The notes under the pieces were generated by a model. That model saw only the letters and a list, made by a program, of their open reading frames with translations. It had not been told where the DNA came from and did not search any database. From Oasisia sp. SBJ-2009 (lineage: Eukaryota > Annelida > Polychaeta > Sabellida > Siboglinidae): a stretch of DNA of 64,000 nucleotides. The stretch spans positions 436,501 to 500,500 of the forward strand of contig OZ024856.1 in the NCBI GenBank assembly GCA_964017155.1, given 5' to 3'. Both the position numbers and the translations under genes were made by a program. This document shows, in pieces, positions 1 to 8,680 of this stretch (its first letter is position 1; each line of letters starts with the position of its first letter).

Positions 1-95
1 AAAACAGCGCGGTCGGCATAAACAAACTGTTTATCGCTTATTTCATATGCTCAGCTCAGTAACATGCACCGCTCCGCTTGCGACTGGCACAAATC
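1..95 (+). repeat. Truncated type D monomer (end of A' and spacer C)
   Basis: Bases 1-10 are the end of A' and 11-95 are a full spacer C with the type D signature (CGCTTATTT, CTCAGCTCAG, CGCTCCGC). The monomer is cut only by the window edge, so the array continues to the left. Confidence 0.85.
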
Positions 96-604
96 GCGCT
101 GTCTTTTCGACCTCAAAAGTTTGCCAAGACGCGCTGTTTATAAAACATAAATACGCGCAAGATGATTATAATGGAATGAATTAATTTAATCAAGTATCAA
201 ATGTTGGCAAAAATATTGATATAATAGCAACATTGAGGTGGGTCCGACTTGTACATAAGTGCCAAATAGTGAAATACTGAAAACAAATTGAGAGTATACG
301 TGCTTTTATGAGAGAGTGCGCGTGAAGGTACGCGCCCGCAAGTGTAGGCATTTATGTACAAGTCGGGCCCACCTCAATGTTGGTATTATAACTGTATATT
401 TGCCAACATTTGATACTTGGTTTTGTTAATTCTATCAATTATAATCATCTTGCGCATATTTATGTTTTATATACAGCGCAGCGCGTCTTAGCAGACTTTT
501 GAGGTCCAAAAGACAGCGCGGTCGGCATAAACAAACTGTTTATCGCTCATTTCATATGCTCAGCGCAGTAACATGCACCGCTGCGCTTGCGACTGGCACA
601 AATC
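96..604 (+). repeat. Type G long monomer with 5-bp internal duplication (509 bp)
   Basis: Type G by its ACTTGGTTTTG, TCTATC and GGTCCAAAAG markers. Near the end of A' the sequence reads ATACAGCGCAGCGCGTC where every other copy has ATACAGCGCGTC, a tandem duplication of AGCGC at about 474-483. Followed directly by a type C monomer. Confidence 0.85.
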
Positions 605-1533
605 GCGCTGTCTTTTCGACCTCAAACGTTTGCCAAGACGCGCTGTTTATAAAACATAAATACGCGCAAGATGATTATAATGGAATGAATTGATTTAATC
701 AAGTATCAAATGTTGGCCAAAATATTGATATAATAGCAACATTGAGGTGGGTCCGACTTGTACATAAGTGCCAAATAGTGAAATACTGAAAACAAATTGA
801 GAGTATACGTGCTTTTATGAGAGAGTGCGCGTGAAGGTACGCGCCCGCAAGTGTAGGCATTTATGTACAAGTCGGGCCCACCTCAATGTTGGTAGTATAA
901 CTGTATATTTGCCAACATTTGATACTTGATTTTGTTAATTCAATCAATTATATTCATCTTGCGCATATTTATGTTTTATATACAGCGCGTCTTAGCAGAC
1001 TTTTGAGGTCGAAAAGACAGCGTGGTCGGCATAAACAAACTGTTTGTCGCCCATTTCATATGCACTGCCCAGTAACATGCACCTCTGCGCTTGCGACTGG
1101 CACAAATCGCGCTATCTTTTCGACCTCAAAAGTTTGCCAAGACGCGATGTTTATAAAACATAAATACGCGCAAGATGATTATAATTGAATGAATTAATTT
1201 AATCAAGTATCAAATGTTGGCAAAAATACTGATATAATAGCAACATTGAGGTGGGTCCGACTTGTACATAAGTGCCAAATAGTGAAATAGTGACCGCTGC
1301 GCTTGCGACTGGCACAAATCGCGCTGTCTTTTCGACCTCAAAAGTTTGCCAAGACGCGCTGTTTATAAAACATAAATACGCGCAAGATGATTATAATTGA
1401 ATGAATTAATTTAATCAAGTATCAAATGTTGGCAAAAAATAGTGATATAATAGCAACATTGAGGTGGGTCCGACTTGTACATAAATGCCAAATAGTGAAA
1501 TAGTGACCGCTGCGCTTGCGACTGGCACAAATC
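605..1533 (+). repeat. Type C long monomer followed by two short monomers
   Basis: 605-1108 is type C. Short monomers follow at 1109-1320 (212 bp, beginning with CGCTATCTTTTCG and GACGCGATG as after type N) and 1321-1533 (213 bp). Together with the preceding G this makes a G-C-s-s unit of the same plan as the 1433-bp units on the far right flank. Confidence 0.85.
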
Positions 1534-2967
1534 GCGCTGTCTTTTCGACCTCAAAAGTTTGCCAAGACGCGCTGTTTATAAAACATAAATACGCGCAAGA
1601 TGATTATAATGGAATGAATTAATTTAATCAAGTATCAAATGTTGGCAAAAATATTGATATAATAGCAACATTGAGGTGGGTCCGACTTGTACATAAGTGC
1701 CAAATAGTGAAATACTGAAAACAAATTGAGAGTATACGTGCTTTTATGAGAGAGTGCGCGTGAAGGTACGCGCCCGCAAGTGTAGGCATTTATGTACAAG
1801 TCGGGCCCACCTCAATGTTGGTATTATAACTGTATATTTGCCAACATTTGATACTTGGTTTTGTTAATTCTATCAATTATAATCATCTTGCGCATATTTA
1901 TGTTTTATATACAGCGCGTCTTAGCAGACTTTTGAGGTCCAAAAGACAGCGCGGTCTGCATAAACAAACTGTTTATCGCTCATTTCATATGCTCAGCGCA
2001 GTAACATGCACCGCTGCGCTTGCGACTGGCACAAATCGCGCTGTCTTTTCGACCTCAAACGTTTGCCAAGACGCGCTGTTTATAAAACATAAATACGCGC
2101 AAGATGATTATAATGGAATGAATTAATTTAATCAAGTATCAAATGTTGGCAAAAAATAGTGATATAATAGCAACATTGAGGTGGGTCCGACTTGTACATA
2201 AATGCCAAATAGTGAAATAGTGACCGCTGCGCTTGCGACTGGCACAAATCGCGCTGTCTTTTCGACCTCAAAAGTTTGCCAAGACGCGCTGTTTATAAAA
2301 CTTAAATACGCGCAAGATGATTATAATGGAATGAATTAATTTAATGAAGTATCAAATGTTGGCAAAAATATTGATATAATAGCAACATTGAGGTGGGTCC
2401 GACTTGTACATAAGTGCCAAATAGTGAAATACTGAAAACAAATTGAGAGTATGCGTGCTTTTATGAGAGAGTGCGCGTGAAGGTACGCGCCCGCAAGTGT
2501 AGGCATTTATGTACAAGTCGGGCCCACCTCAATGTTGGTATTATAACTGTATATTTGCCAACATTTGATACTTGGTTTTGTTAATTCTATCAATTATAAT
2601 CATCTTGCGCATATTTATGTTTTATATACAGCGCGTCTTAGCAGACTTTTGAGGTCCAAAAGACAGCGCGGTCTGCATAAACAAACTGTTTATCGCTCAT
2701 TTCATATGCTCAGCGCAGTAACATGCACCGCTGCGCTTGCGACTGGCACAAATCGCGCTGTCTTTTCGACCTCAAACGTTTGCCAAGACGCGCTGTTTAT
2801 AAAACATAAATACGCGCAAGATGATTATAATGGAATGAATTAATTTAATCAAGTATCAAATGTTGGCAAAAAATAGTGATATAATAGCAACATTGAGGTG
2901 GGTCCGACTTGTACATAAATGCCAAATAGTGAAATAGTGACCGCTGCGCTTGCGACTGGCACAAATC
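1534..2967 (+). repeat. Two tandem G-s units of 717 bp
   Basis: 1534-2250 and 2251-2967 are each a type G monomer plus s213. Both G monomers share GGTCTGCATAAAC in spacer C, where all other G copies read GGTCGGCATAAAC, so they are a recent local duplication. The second has TTTAATGAAGTATC and GAGTATGCGTG. The latter is also in the next G at about 3168. Confidence 0.87.
2038..2250 (+). repeat. Short monomer s213 (reference)
   Basis: Arm A with six A (GGCAAAAAATAGTG), then AAATAGTGAAATAGTG, then the last 28 bases of spacer C (ACCGCTGCGC to CAAATC). It equals a long monomer lacking about 291 bp: nearly all of B, the whole of A' and the first two thirds of C. A 212-bp version with five A (GGCAAAAATACTG) occurs next to it in many units, for example 1109-1320. 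Confidence 0.88.
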
Positions 2968-3471
2968 GCGCTGTCTTTTCGACCTCAAAAGTTTGCCAAG
3001 ACGCGCTGTTTATAAAACTTAAATACGCGCAAGATGATTATAATGGAATGAATTAATTTAATCAAGTATCAAATGTTGGCAAAAATATTGATATAATAGC
3101 AACATTGAGGTGGGTCCGACTTGTACATAAGTGCCAAATAGTGAAATACTGAAAACAAATTGAGAGTATGCGTGCTTTTATGAGAGAGTGCGCGTGAAGG
3201 TACGCGCCCGCAAGTGTAGGCATTTATGTACAAGTCGGGCCCACCTCAATGTTGGTATTATAACTGTATATTTGCCAACATTTGATACTTGGTTTTGTTA
3301 ATTCTATCAATTATAATCATCTTGCGCATATTTATGTTTTATATACAGCGCGTCTTAGCAGACTTTTGAGGTCCAAAAGACAGCGCGGTCGGCATAAACA
3401 AACTGTTTATCGCTCATTTCATATGCTCAGCGCAGTAACATGCACCGCTGCGCTTGCGACTGGCACAAATC

Positions 3472-3975
3472 GCGCTGTCTTTTCGACCTCAAACGTTTGC
3501 CAAGACGCGCTGTTTATAAAACATAAATACGCGCAAGATGATTATAATGGAATGAATTAATTTAATCAAGTATCAAATGTTGGCCAAAATATTGATATAA
3601 TAGCAACATTGAGGTGGGTCCGACTTGTACATAAGTGCCAAATAGTGAAATACTGAAAACAAATTGAGAGTATACGTGCTTTTATGAGAGAGTGCGCGTG
3701 AAGGTACGCGCCCGCAAGTGTAGGCATTTATGTACAAGTCGGGCCCACCTCAATGTTGGTAGTATAACTGTATATTTGCCAACATTTGATACTTGATTTT
3801 GTTAATTCAATCAATTATATTCATCTTGCGCATATTTATGTTTTATATACAGCGCGTCTTAGCAGACTTTTGAGGTCGAAAAGACAGCGTGGTCGGCATA
3901 AACAAACTGTTTGTCGCCCATTTCATATGCACTGCCCAGTAACATGCACCTCTGCGCTTGCGACTGGCACAAATC
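3472..3975 (+). repeat. Long monomer type C (reference)
   Basis: 504 bp. Diagnostic bases: GTTGGTAGTATAACTG, GACAGCGTGGTCGG, TGTTTGTCGCCC, ATGCACTGCCCAG and ACCTCTGCGC. Complete copies lie at 605-1108, 3472-3975, 9185-9688, 54595-55098, 56745-57248, 60036-60539 and 61469-61972, that is only on the two flanks. In every case it directly follows a type G monomer. Confidence 0.88.
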
Positions 3976-4188
3976 GCGCTGTCTTTTCGACCTCAAAAGT
4001 TTGCCAAGACGCGCTGTTTATAAAACATAAATACGCGCAAGATGATTATAATGGAATGAATTAATTTAATCAAGTATCAAATGTTGGCAAAAAATAGTGA
4101 TATAATACCAACATTGAGGTGGGTCCGACTTGTACATAAATGCCAAATAGTGAAATAGTGACCGCTGCGCTTGCGACTGGCACAAATC

Positions 4189-4692
4189 GCGCTGTCTTTT
4201 CGACCTCAAAAGTTTGCCAAGACGCGCTGTTTATAAAACATAAATACGCGCAAGATGATTATAATGGAATGAATTAATTTAATCAAGTATCAAATGTTGG
4301 CAAAAATATTGATATAATAGCAACATTGAGGTGGGTCCGACTTGTACATAAGTGCCAAATAGTGAAATACTGAAAACAAATTGAGAGTATACGTGCTTTT
4401 ATGAGAGAGTGCGCGTGAAGGTACGCGCCCGCAAGTGTAGGCATTTATGTACAAGTCGGGCCCACCTCAATGTTGGTATTATAACTGTATATTTGCCAAC
4501 ATTTGATACTTGGTTTTGTTAATTCTATCAATTATAATCATCTTGCGCATATTTATGTTTTATATACAGCGCGTCTTAGCAGACTTTTGAGGTCCAAAAG
4601 ACAGCGCGGTCGGCATAAACAAACTGTTTATCGCTCATTTCATATGCTCAGCGCAGTAACATGCACCGCTGCGCTTGCGACTGGCACAAATC
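4189..4692 (+). repeat. Long monomer type G (reference)
   Basis: 504 bp, A-B-A'-C. Diagnostic bases in A' and C: GTTGGTATTATAACTG, ACTTGGTTTTGTTAATTC followed by TATC, GAGGTCCAAAAGACAG, and GCTCAGCGCAG. The following arm usually begins with CTCAAACGTTTGCC. G is the commonest type and opens most higher-order units. Confidence 0.88.
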
Positions 4693-4860
4693 GCGCTGTC
4701 TTTTCGACCTCAAACGTTTGCCAAGACGCGCTGTTTATAAAACATAAATACGCGCAAGATGATTATAATGGAATGAATTAATTTAATCAAGTATCAAATG
4801 TTGGCCAAAATATTGATATAATAGCAACATTGAGGTGGGTCCGACTTGTACATAAGTGCC
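4693..4860 (+). repeat. Arm A (168 bp), reference copy
   Basis: First part of the long monomer and the main body of every short monomer. It runs from GCGCTGTCTTTTCGACCTC to TTGTACATAAGTGCC. Inside are a TATAAAACATAAATACGCGC stretch, an AT-rich centre (GAATTAATTTAATC) and the block AAGTATCAAATGTTGG, which is also perfectly kept in the inverted arm. The two ends of the arm (first 18 and last 20 bases) are identical to the ends of inverted A', while the differences lie in the middle. At 168 bp it is close to the length of many single-nucleosome satellite monomers. Confidence 0.93.
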
Positions 4861-4943
4861 AAATAGTGAAATACTGAAAACAAATTGAGAGTATACGTGC
4901 TTTTATGAGAGAGTGCGCGTGAAGGTACGCGCCCGCAAGTGTA
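4861..4943 (+). repeat. Spacer B (83 bp) between A and A'
   Basis: Unique to long monomers. It begins with AAATAGTGAAATACTG and ends CGCAAGTGTA. It is the loop of the A/A' inverted repeat. It carries its own small hairpin (see 4915-4932). The short monomers keep only its first 8-16 bases, so this is where the short form departs from the long form. Confidence 0.9.
4915..4932 (+). other. 6-bp hairpin in spacer B
   Basis: GCGCGT, then the 6-base loop GAAGGT, then ACGCGC: a perfect GC-rich stem. It is present in spacer B of most long monomers. In the D monomers that follow a short monomer (for example those with A' near 5659, 7294, 11372 and 13009) the second half reads ACGGGC, which breaks the stem and creates a GGGCCC site. 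Whether the hairpin has a role is unknown. Confidence 0.6.
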
Positions 4944-5111
4944 GGCACTTATGTACAAGTCGGGCCCACCTCAATTTTGGTATAATAACTGTATCTTTGC
5001 CAACATTTGATACTTGATTTTGTTAATTCAATCAATTATATTCATCTTGCGCATATTTATGTTTTATATACAGCGCGTCTTAGCAGACTTTTGAGGTCGA
5101 AAAGACAGCGC
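4944..5111 (-). repeat. Arm A' (168 bp), inverted copy of arm A, reference copy
   Basis: Read on the minus strand this aligns with arm A of the same monomer (4693-4860) over all 168 bases without gaps, with 20 mismatches (88%). The mismatches cluster in the inner AT-rich part and in the ATATAATAGC region (here GTTATTATACC on the minus strand). Several differences, such as TCTGCTAAG in A' against TTTGCCAAG in A and GGGCCC against GGGTCC, are the same in nearly every copy in the window. The arms were therefore distinct before the array was amplified. The arm is absent from all short monomers. Confidence 0.94.
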
Positions 5112-5196
5112 GGTCGGCATAAACAAACTGTTTATCGCTTATTTCATATGCTCAGCTCAGTAACATGCACCGCTCCGCTTGCGACTGGCACAAATC
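5112..5196 (+). repeat. Spacer C (85 bp) between A' and the next A
   Basis: Begins GGTCGGCATAAAC and ends GACTGGCACAAATC. It contains a CATATG near its middle that is seen in every spacer C I checked and in no short monomer. It is the most type-specific part of the monomer: type D has CGCTTATTT and GCTCAGCTCAG, type C has TGTTTGTCGCCC and ACTGCCCAG, type N has a run of 7-9 A and GCACAGCGCAG, type G has CGCTCATTT and GCTCAGCGCAG. The last 28 bases (ACCGCTSCGC onward) are the part kept in short monomers. Confidence 0.9.
5119..5135 (+). other. 7-bp hairpin in spacer C
   Basis: ATAAACA, a 3-base loop AAC, then TGTTTAT: a perfect short stem at the start of spacer C in types G and D. Type C has TGTTTGT in the second half (one G:T wobble). 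Type N has lost the first half to an A-run (ATAAAAAAA). The varying conservation argues against a strictly required element. Confidence 0.55.
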
Positions 5197-5407
5197 GCGC
5201 TGTCTTTTCGACCTCAAAAGTTTGCCAAGACGCGCTGTTTATAAAACATAAATACGCGCAAGATGATTATAATTGAATGAATTAATTTAATAAAGTATCA
5301 AATGTTGGCAAAAATACAGATATAATAGCAACAATGAGGTGGGTCCGACTTGTACATAAATGCCTAAAAGTGAAATAGTGACCGCTGCGCTTGCGACTGG
5401 CACAAAT
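5197..5407 (+). repeat. Short monomer s211 (reference)
   Basis: A diverged short form with TTTAATAAAGTATC, AATACAGATATAATAGC, AACAATGAGG and ATGCCTAAAAGTG. It recurs after D monomers in the 5.7-5.8 kb units (5197, 10910, 16704, 22498), as the third member of each sss group in those units (for example 6833-7042), and in later forms near 57249, 60540, 61973 and 63619. Confidence 0.82.
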
Positions 5408-5911
5408 CGCGCTGTCTTTTCGACCTCAAACATTTTCCAAGACGCGATGTTTATAAAACATAAATACGCGCAAGATGATTATAATTGAATGAATTAATTT
5501 AATCAAGTATCAAATGTTGGCAAAAATACTGATATAATAGCAACATTGAGGTGGGTCCGACTTGTATATAAGTGCCAAATAGTGAAATACTGAAAACAAT
5601 TGAGAATATACGTGCTTTTATGAGAGAGTGCGCGTGAAGGTACGGGCCCGCAAGTGTTTGCACTTATGTACAAGTCGGGCCCACCTCAATTTTGGTATAA
5701 TAACTGTATCTTTGCCAACATTTGATACTTGATTTTGTTAATTCAATCAATTATATTCATCTTGCGCATATTTATGTTTTATATACAGCGCGTCTTAGCA
5801 GACTTTTGAGGTCGAAAAGACAGCGCGGTCGGCATAAACAAACTGTTTATCGCTTATTTCATATGCTCAGCTCAGTAACATGCACCGCTCCGCTTGCGAC
5901 TGGCACAAATC

Positions 5912-6415
5912 GCGCTGTCTTTTCGACCTGAAAAGTTTGCCAAGACGCGCTGTTTACAAAACATAAATACCCGCAAGATGATTATAATTGAATGAATGAA
6001 TTTAATCAAGTATCAAATGTTGGCAAAAATACTGATATAATAGCAACATTGAGGTGGGTCCTACTTGTACATAAGTGCCAAATAGTGAAATACTGAAAAC
6101 AAATTGAGAGTATACGTGCTTTTATGAGAGAGTGCGCGTGAAGGTACGCGCCCGCAAGTGTAGGCATTGATGTACAAGTCGGGCCCACCTCAATTTTGCT
6201 ATTATAACTGTATCTTTGCCAACATTTGATACTTGATTTTGTTAATTCAATCAATTATAATCATCTTGCGCATATTAATGTTTTATATACAGCGCATCTT
6301 AGCAGACTTTTGAGGTCGAAAAGACAGCGGGGTCGGCATAAAAAAACTGTTTATCGCTCATTTCATATGCACAGCGCAGTAACATGCACCGCTGCGCTTG
6401 CGACTGGCACAAATC
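5912..6415 (+). repeat. Long monomer type N (reference)
   Basis: 504 bp. Diagnostic bases: GGTCCTACTTGTAC in A; GGCATTGATGTAC, TTTTGCTATTATAACTG, CATATTAATG and CAGCGCATCTTAG in A'; CAGCGGGGTCGGCAT followed by an A-run in C; and usually CGCTATCTTTTCG and GACGCGATG in the next arm. The A-run is 7, 8 or 9 long, giving 504-506 bp monomers. N normally follows D and is normally followed by short monomers. Confidence 0.88.
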
Positions 6416-8262
6416 GCGCTATCTTTTCGACCTCAAAAGTTTGCCAAGACGCGATGTTTATAAAACATAAATACGCGCAAGATGATTATAATTGAATGAA
6501 TTAATTTAATCAAGTATCAAATGTTGGCAAAAATACTGATATAATAGCAACATTGAGATGGGTCCGACTTGTACATAAGTGCCAAATAGTGAAATAGTGA
6601 CCGCTGCGCTTGCGACTGGCACAAATCGCGCTGTCTTTTCGACCTCAAAAGTTTGCCAAGACGCGCTGTTTATAAAACATAAATACGCGCAAGATGATTA
6701 TAATTGAATGAATTAATTTAATCAAGTATCAAATGTTGGCAAAAAATAGTGATATAATAGCAATATTGAGGTGGGTCCGACTTGTACATAAATGCCAAAT
6801 AGTGACCGCTGCGCTTGCGACTGGCACAAATCGCGCTGTCTTTTCGACCTCAAAAGTTTGCCAAGACGCGCTGTTTATAAAACATAAATACGCGCAAGAT
6901 GATTATAATTGAATGAATTAATTTAATAAAGTATCAAATGTTGGCAAAAATACAGATATAATAGCAACAATGAGGTGGGTCCGACTTGTACATAAATGCC
7001 TAAAAGTGAAATAGTGACCGCTGCGCTTGCGACTGGCACAAATCGCGCTGTCTTTTCGACCTCAAAAATTTGCCAAGACGCGATGTTTATAAAACATAAA
7101 TACCCGCAAGATGATTATAATTGAATGAATTAATTTAATCAAGTATCAAATGTTGGCAAAAATACTGATATAATAGCAACATTGAGGTGGGTCCGACTTG
7201 TATATAAGTGCCAAATAGTGAAATACTGAAAACAATTGAGAATATACGTGCTTTATGAGAGAGTGCGCGTGAAGGTACGGGCCCGCAAGTGTTGGCACTT
7301 ATGTACAAGTCGGGCCCACCTCAATTTTGGTATAATAACTGTATCTTTGCCAACATTTGATACTTGATTTTGTTAATTCAATCAATTATATTCATCTTGC
7401 GCATATTTATGTTTTATATACAGCGCGTCTTAGCAGACTTTTGAGGTCGAAAAGACAGCGCGGTCGGCATAAACAAACTGTTTATCGCTTATTTCATATG
7501 CTCAGCTCAGTAACATGCACCGCTCCGCTTGCGACTGGCACAAATCGCGCTGTCTTTTCGACCTGAAAAGTTTGCCAAGACGCGCTGTTTACAAAACATA
7601 AATACCCGCAAGATGATTATAATTGAATGAATTAATTTAATCAAGTATCAAATGTTGGCAAAAATACTGATATAATAGCAACATTGAGGTGGGTCCTACT
7701 TGTACATAAGTGCCAAATAGTGAAATACTGAAAACAAATTGAGAGTATACGTGCTTTTATGAGAGAGTGCGCGTGAAGGTACGCGCCCGCAAGTGTAGGC
7801 ATTGATGTACAAGTCGGGCCCACCTCAATTTTGCTATTATAACTGTATCTTTGCCAACATTTGATACTTGATTTTGTTAATTCAATCAATTATAATCATC
7901 TTGCGCATATTAATGTTTTATATACAGCGCATCTTAGCAGACTTTTGAGGTCGAAAAGACAGCGGGGTCGGCATAAAAAAACTGTTTATCGCTCATTTCA
8001 TATGCACAGCGCAGTAACATGCACCGCTGCGCTTGCGACTGGCACAAATCGCGCTATCTTTTCGACCTCAAAAGTTTGCCAAGACGCGATGTTTATAAAA
8101 CATAAATACGCGCAAGATGATTATAATTGAATGAATTAATTTAATCAAGTATCAAATGTTGGCAAAAATACTGATATAATAGCAACATTGAGATGGGTCC
8201 GACTTGTACATAAGTGCCAAATAGTGAAATAGTGACCGCTGCGCTTGCGACTGGCACAAATC

Positions 8263-8467
8263 GCGCTGTCTTTTCGACCTCAAAAGTTTGCCAAGACGCG
8301 CTGTTTATAAAACATAAATACGCGCAAGATGATTATAATTGAATGAATTAATTTAATCAAATATCAAATGTTGGCAAAAAATAGTGATATAATAGCAACA
8401 TTGAGGTGGGTCCGACTTGTACATAAATGCCAAATAGTGACCGCTGCGCTTGCGACTGGCACAAATC
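8263..8467 (+). repeat. Short monomer s205 (reference)
   Basis: As s213 but with a single AAATAGTG before ACCGC instead of AAATAGTGAAATAGTG, so 8 bp shorter. It is usually the second short monomer of an s-s pair in the core (for example at 6628, 8263, 27495 and 29424). It contains an open frame running across the arm, a by-product of the 8-bp loss. Confidence 0.85.
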
Positions 8468-8680
8468 GCGCTGTCTTTTCGACCTCAAAAGTTTGCCAAG
8501 ACGCGCTGTTTATAAAACATAAATACGCGCAAGATGATGATAATGGAATGAATTAATTTAATCAAGTATCAAATGTTGGCAAAAAATAGTGATATAATAG
8601 CAACATTGAGGTGGGTCCGACTTGTACATAAATGCCAAATAGTGAAATAGTGACCGCTGCGCTTGCGACTGGCACAAATC

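Larger units (their letters stand above)
4693..5196 (+). repeat. Long monomer type D (reference)
   Basis: 504 bp. Diagnostic bases: TTTTGGTATAATAACTG, TATCTTTGCC, CGCTTATTTCATATGC, GCTCAGCTCAG and ACCGCTCCGC. Two variants exist. One is followed by GACCTCAAAAG. The other is followed by GACCTGAAAAG with TTTACAAAAC and ATACCCGC in the next arm, and is always followed by a type N monomer. A late subvariant reads CTGCCTTTTCGACCTG (for example near 15195 and 20989). Confidence 0.87.
2968..8680 (+). repeat. 5713-bp block G-C-s-G-D-s-D-N-sss-D-N-sss
   Basis: Monomer starts: G 2968, C 3472, s 3976, G 4189, D 4693, s 5197, D 5408, N 5912, s 6416, s 6628, s 6833, D 7043, N 7547, s 8051, s 8263, s 8468. 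It matches the following sequence (8681 to about 14182) at an offset of 5713-5715 bp but with visible differences, for example CATTTTCC against AATTTTCC after 5430 and TGTTTGC against TGTTGGC near 5655. It appears to be the older relative of the 5794-bp unit. Within it D-N-sss is itself tandemly doubled (5408-7042 and 7043-8680). Confidence 0.85.

Noticed and set aside
1848..2126. Open frame of 92 codons on the plus strand repeated in nearly every long monomer (69-92 codons)
   Set aside because: It starts at TTG, not ATG, spans the end of A', spacer C and the next A, and exists only because the repeat lacks stops in that frame. It is broken by TGA in D copies (GACCTGAAAAG), by A-run changes in N copies and by the 5-bp duplication in the first G. 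No ribosome-binding context, no recognisable domain.
4734..4753. TATA-box promoter in each arm (TTTATAAAACATAAATA)
   Set aside because: AT-rich and TATA-like but present in all arms in both orientations, with no associated gene. Satellite transcription cannot be judged from sequence alone.
4693..5111. MITE or foldback transposon (168-bp inverted termini)
   Set aside because: The arms do look like long terminal inverted repeats, but no copy is flanked by unique DNA or a target-site duplication, and all are in tandem. A transposon origin of the monomer remains possible but is not shown.
4693..5196. CENP-B box
   Set aside because: I compared the CCCG- and TTCG-containing stretches (TTCGACCTCAAAAG, CCCGCAAGTG, CCCGCAAGATG) with the core pattern TTCGNNNNANNCGGG on both strands, and none fits.
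6006..6254. Minus-strand open frame of 82 codons in type N monomers (and one near 58909-59157)
   Set aside because: It starts at TTG, lies across the A-B-A' inverted repeat and opens only in copies where ATTGATG replaces ATTTATG in A'. A single-base by-product, not a gene.
6416..7042. Microsatellite or telomeric repeats between long monomers
   Set aside because: The stretches between long monomers resolve fully into short monomers of 205-213 bp. No simple-sequence or telomere-type repeat is present.
8368..8556. ATG-initiated open frame of 62 codons across 205-bp short monomers
   Set aside because: It runs from one arm through the short junction into the next arm. It appears only where the 8-bp AAATAGTG loss shifts the frame. 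No homology recognised and no gene context.
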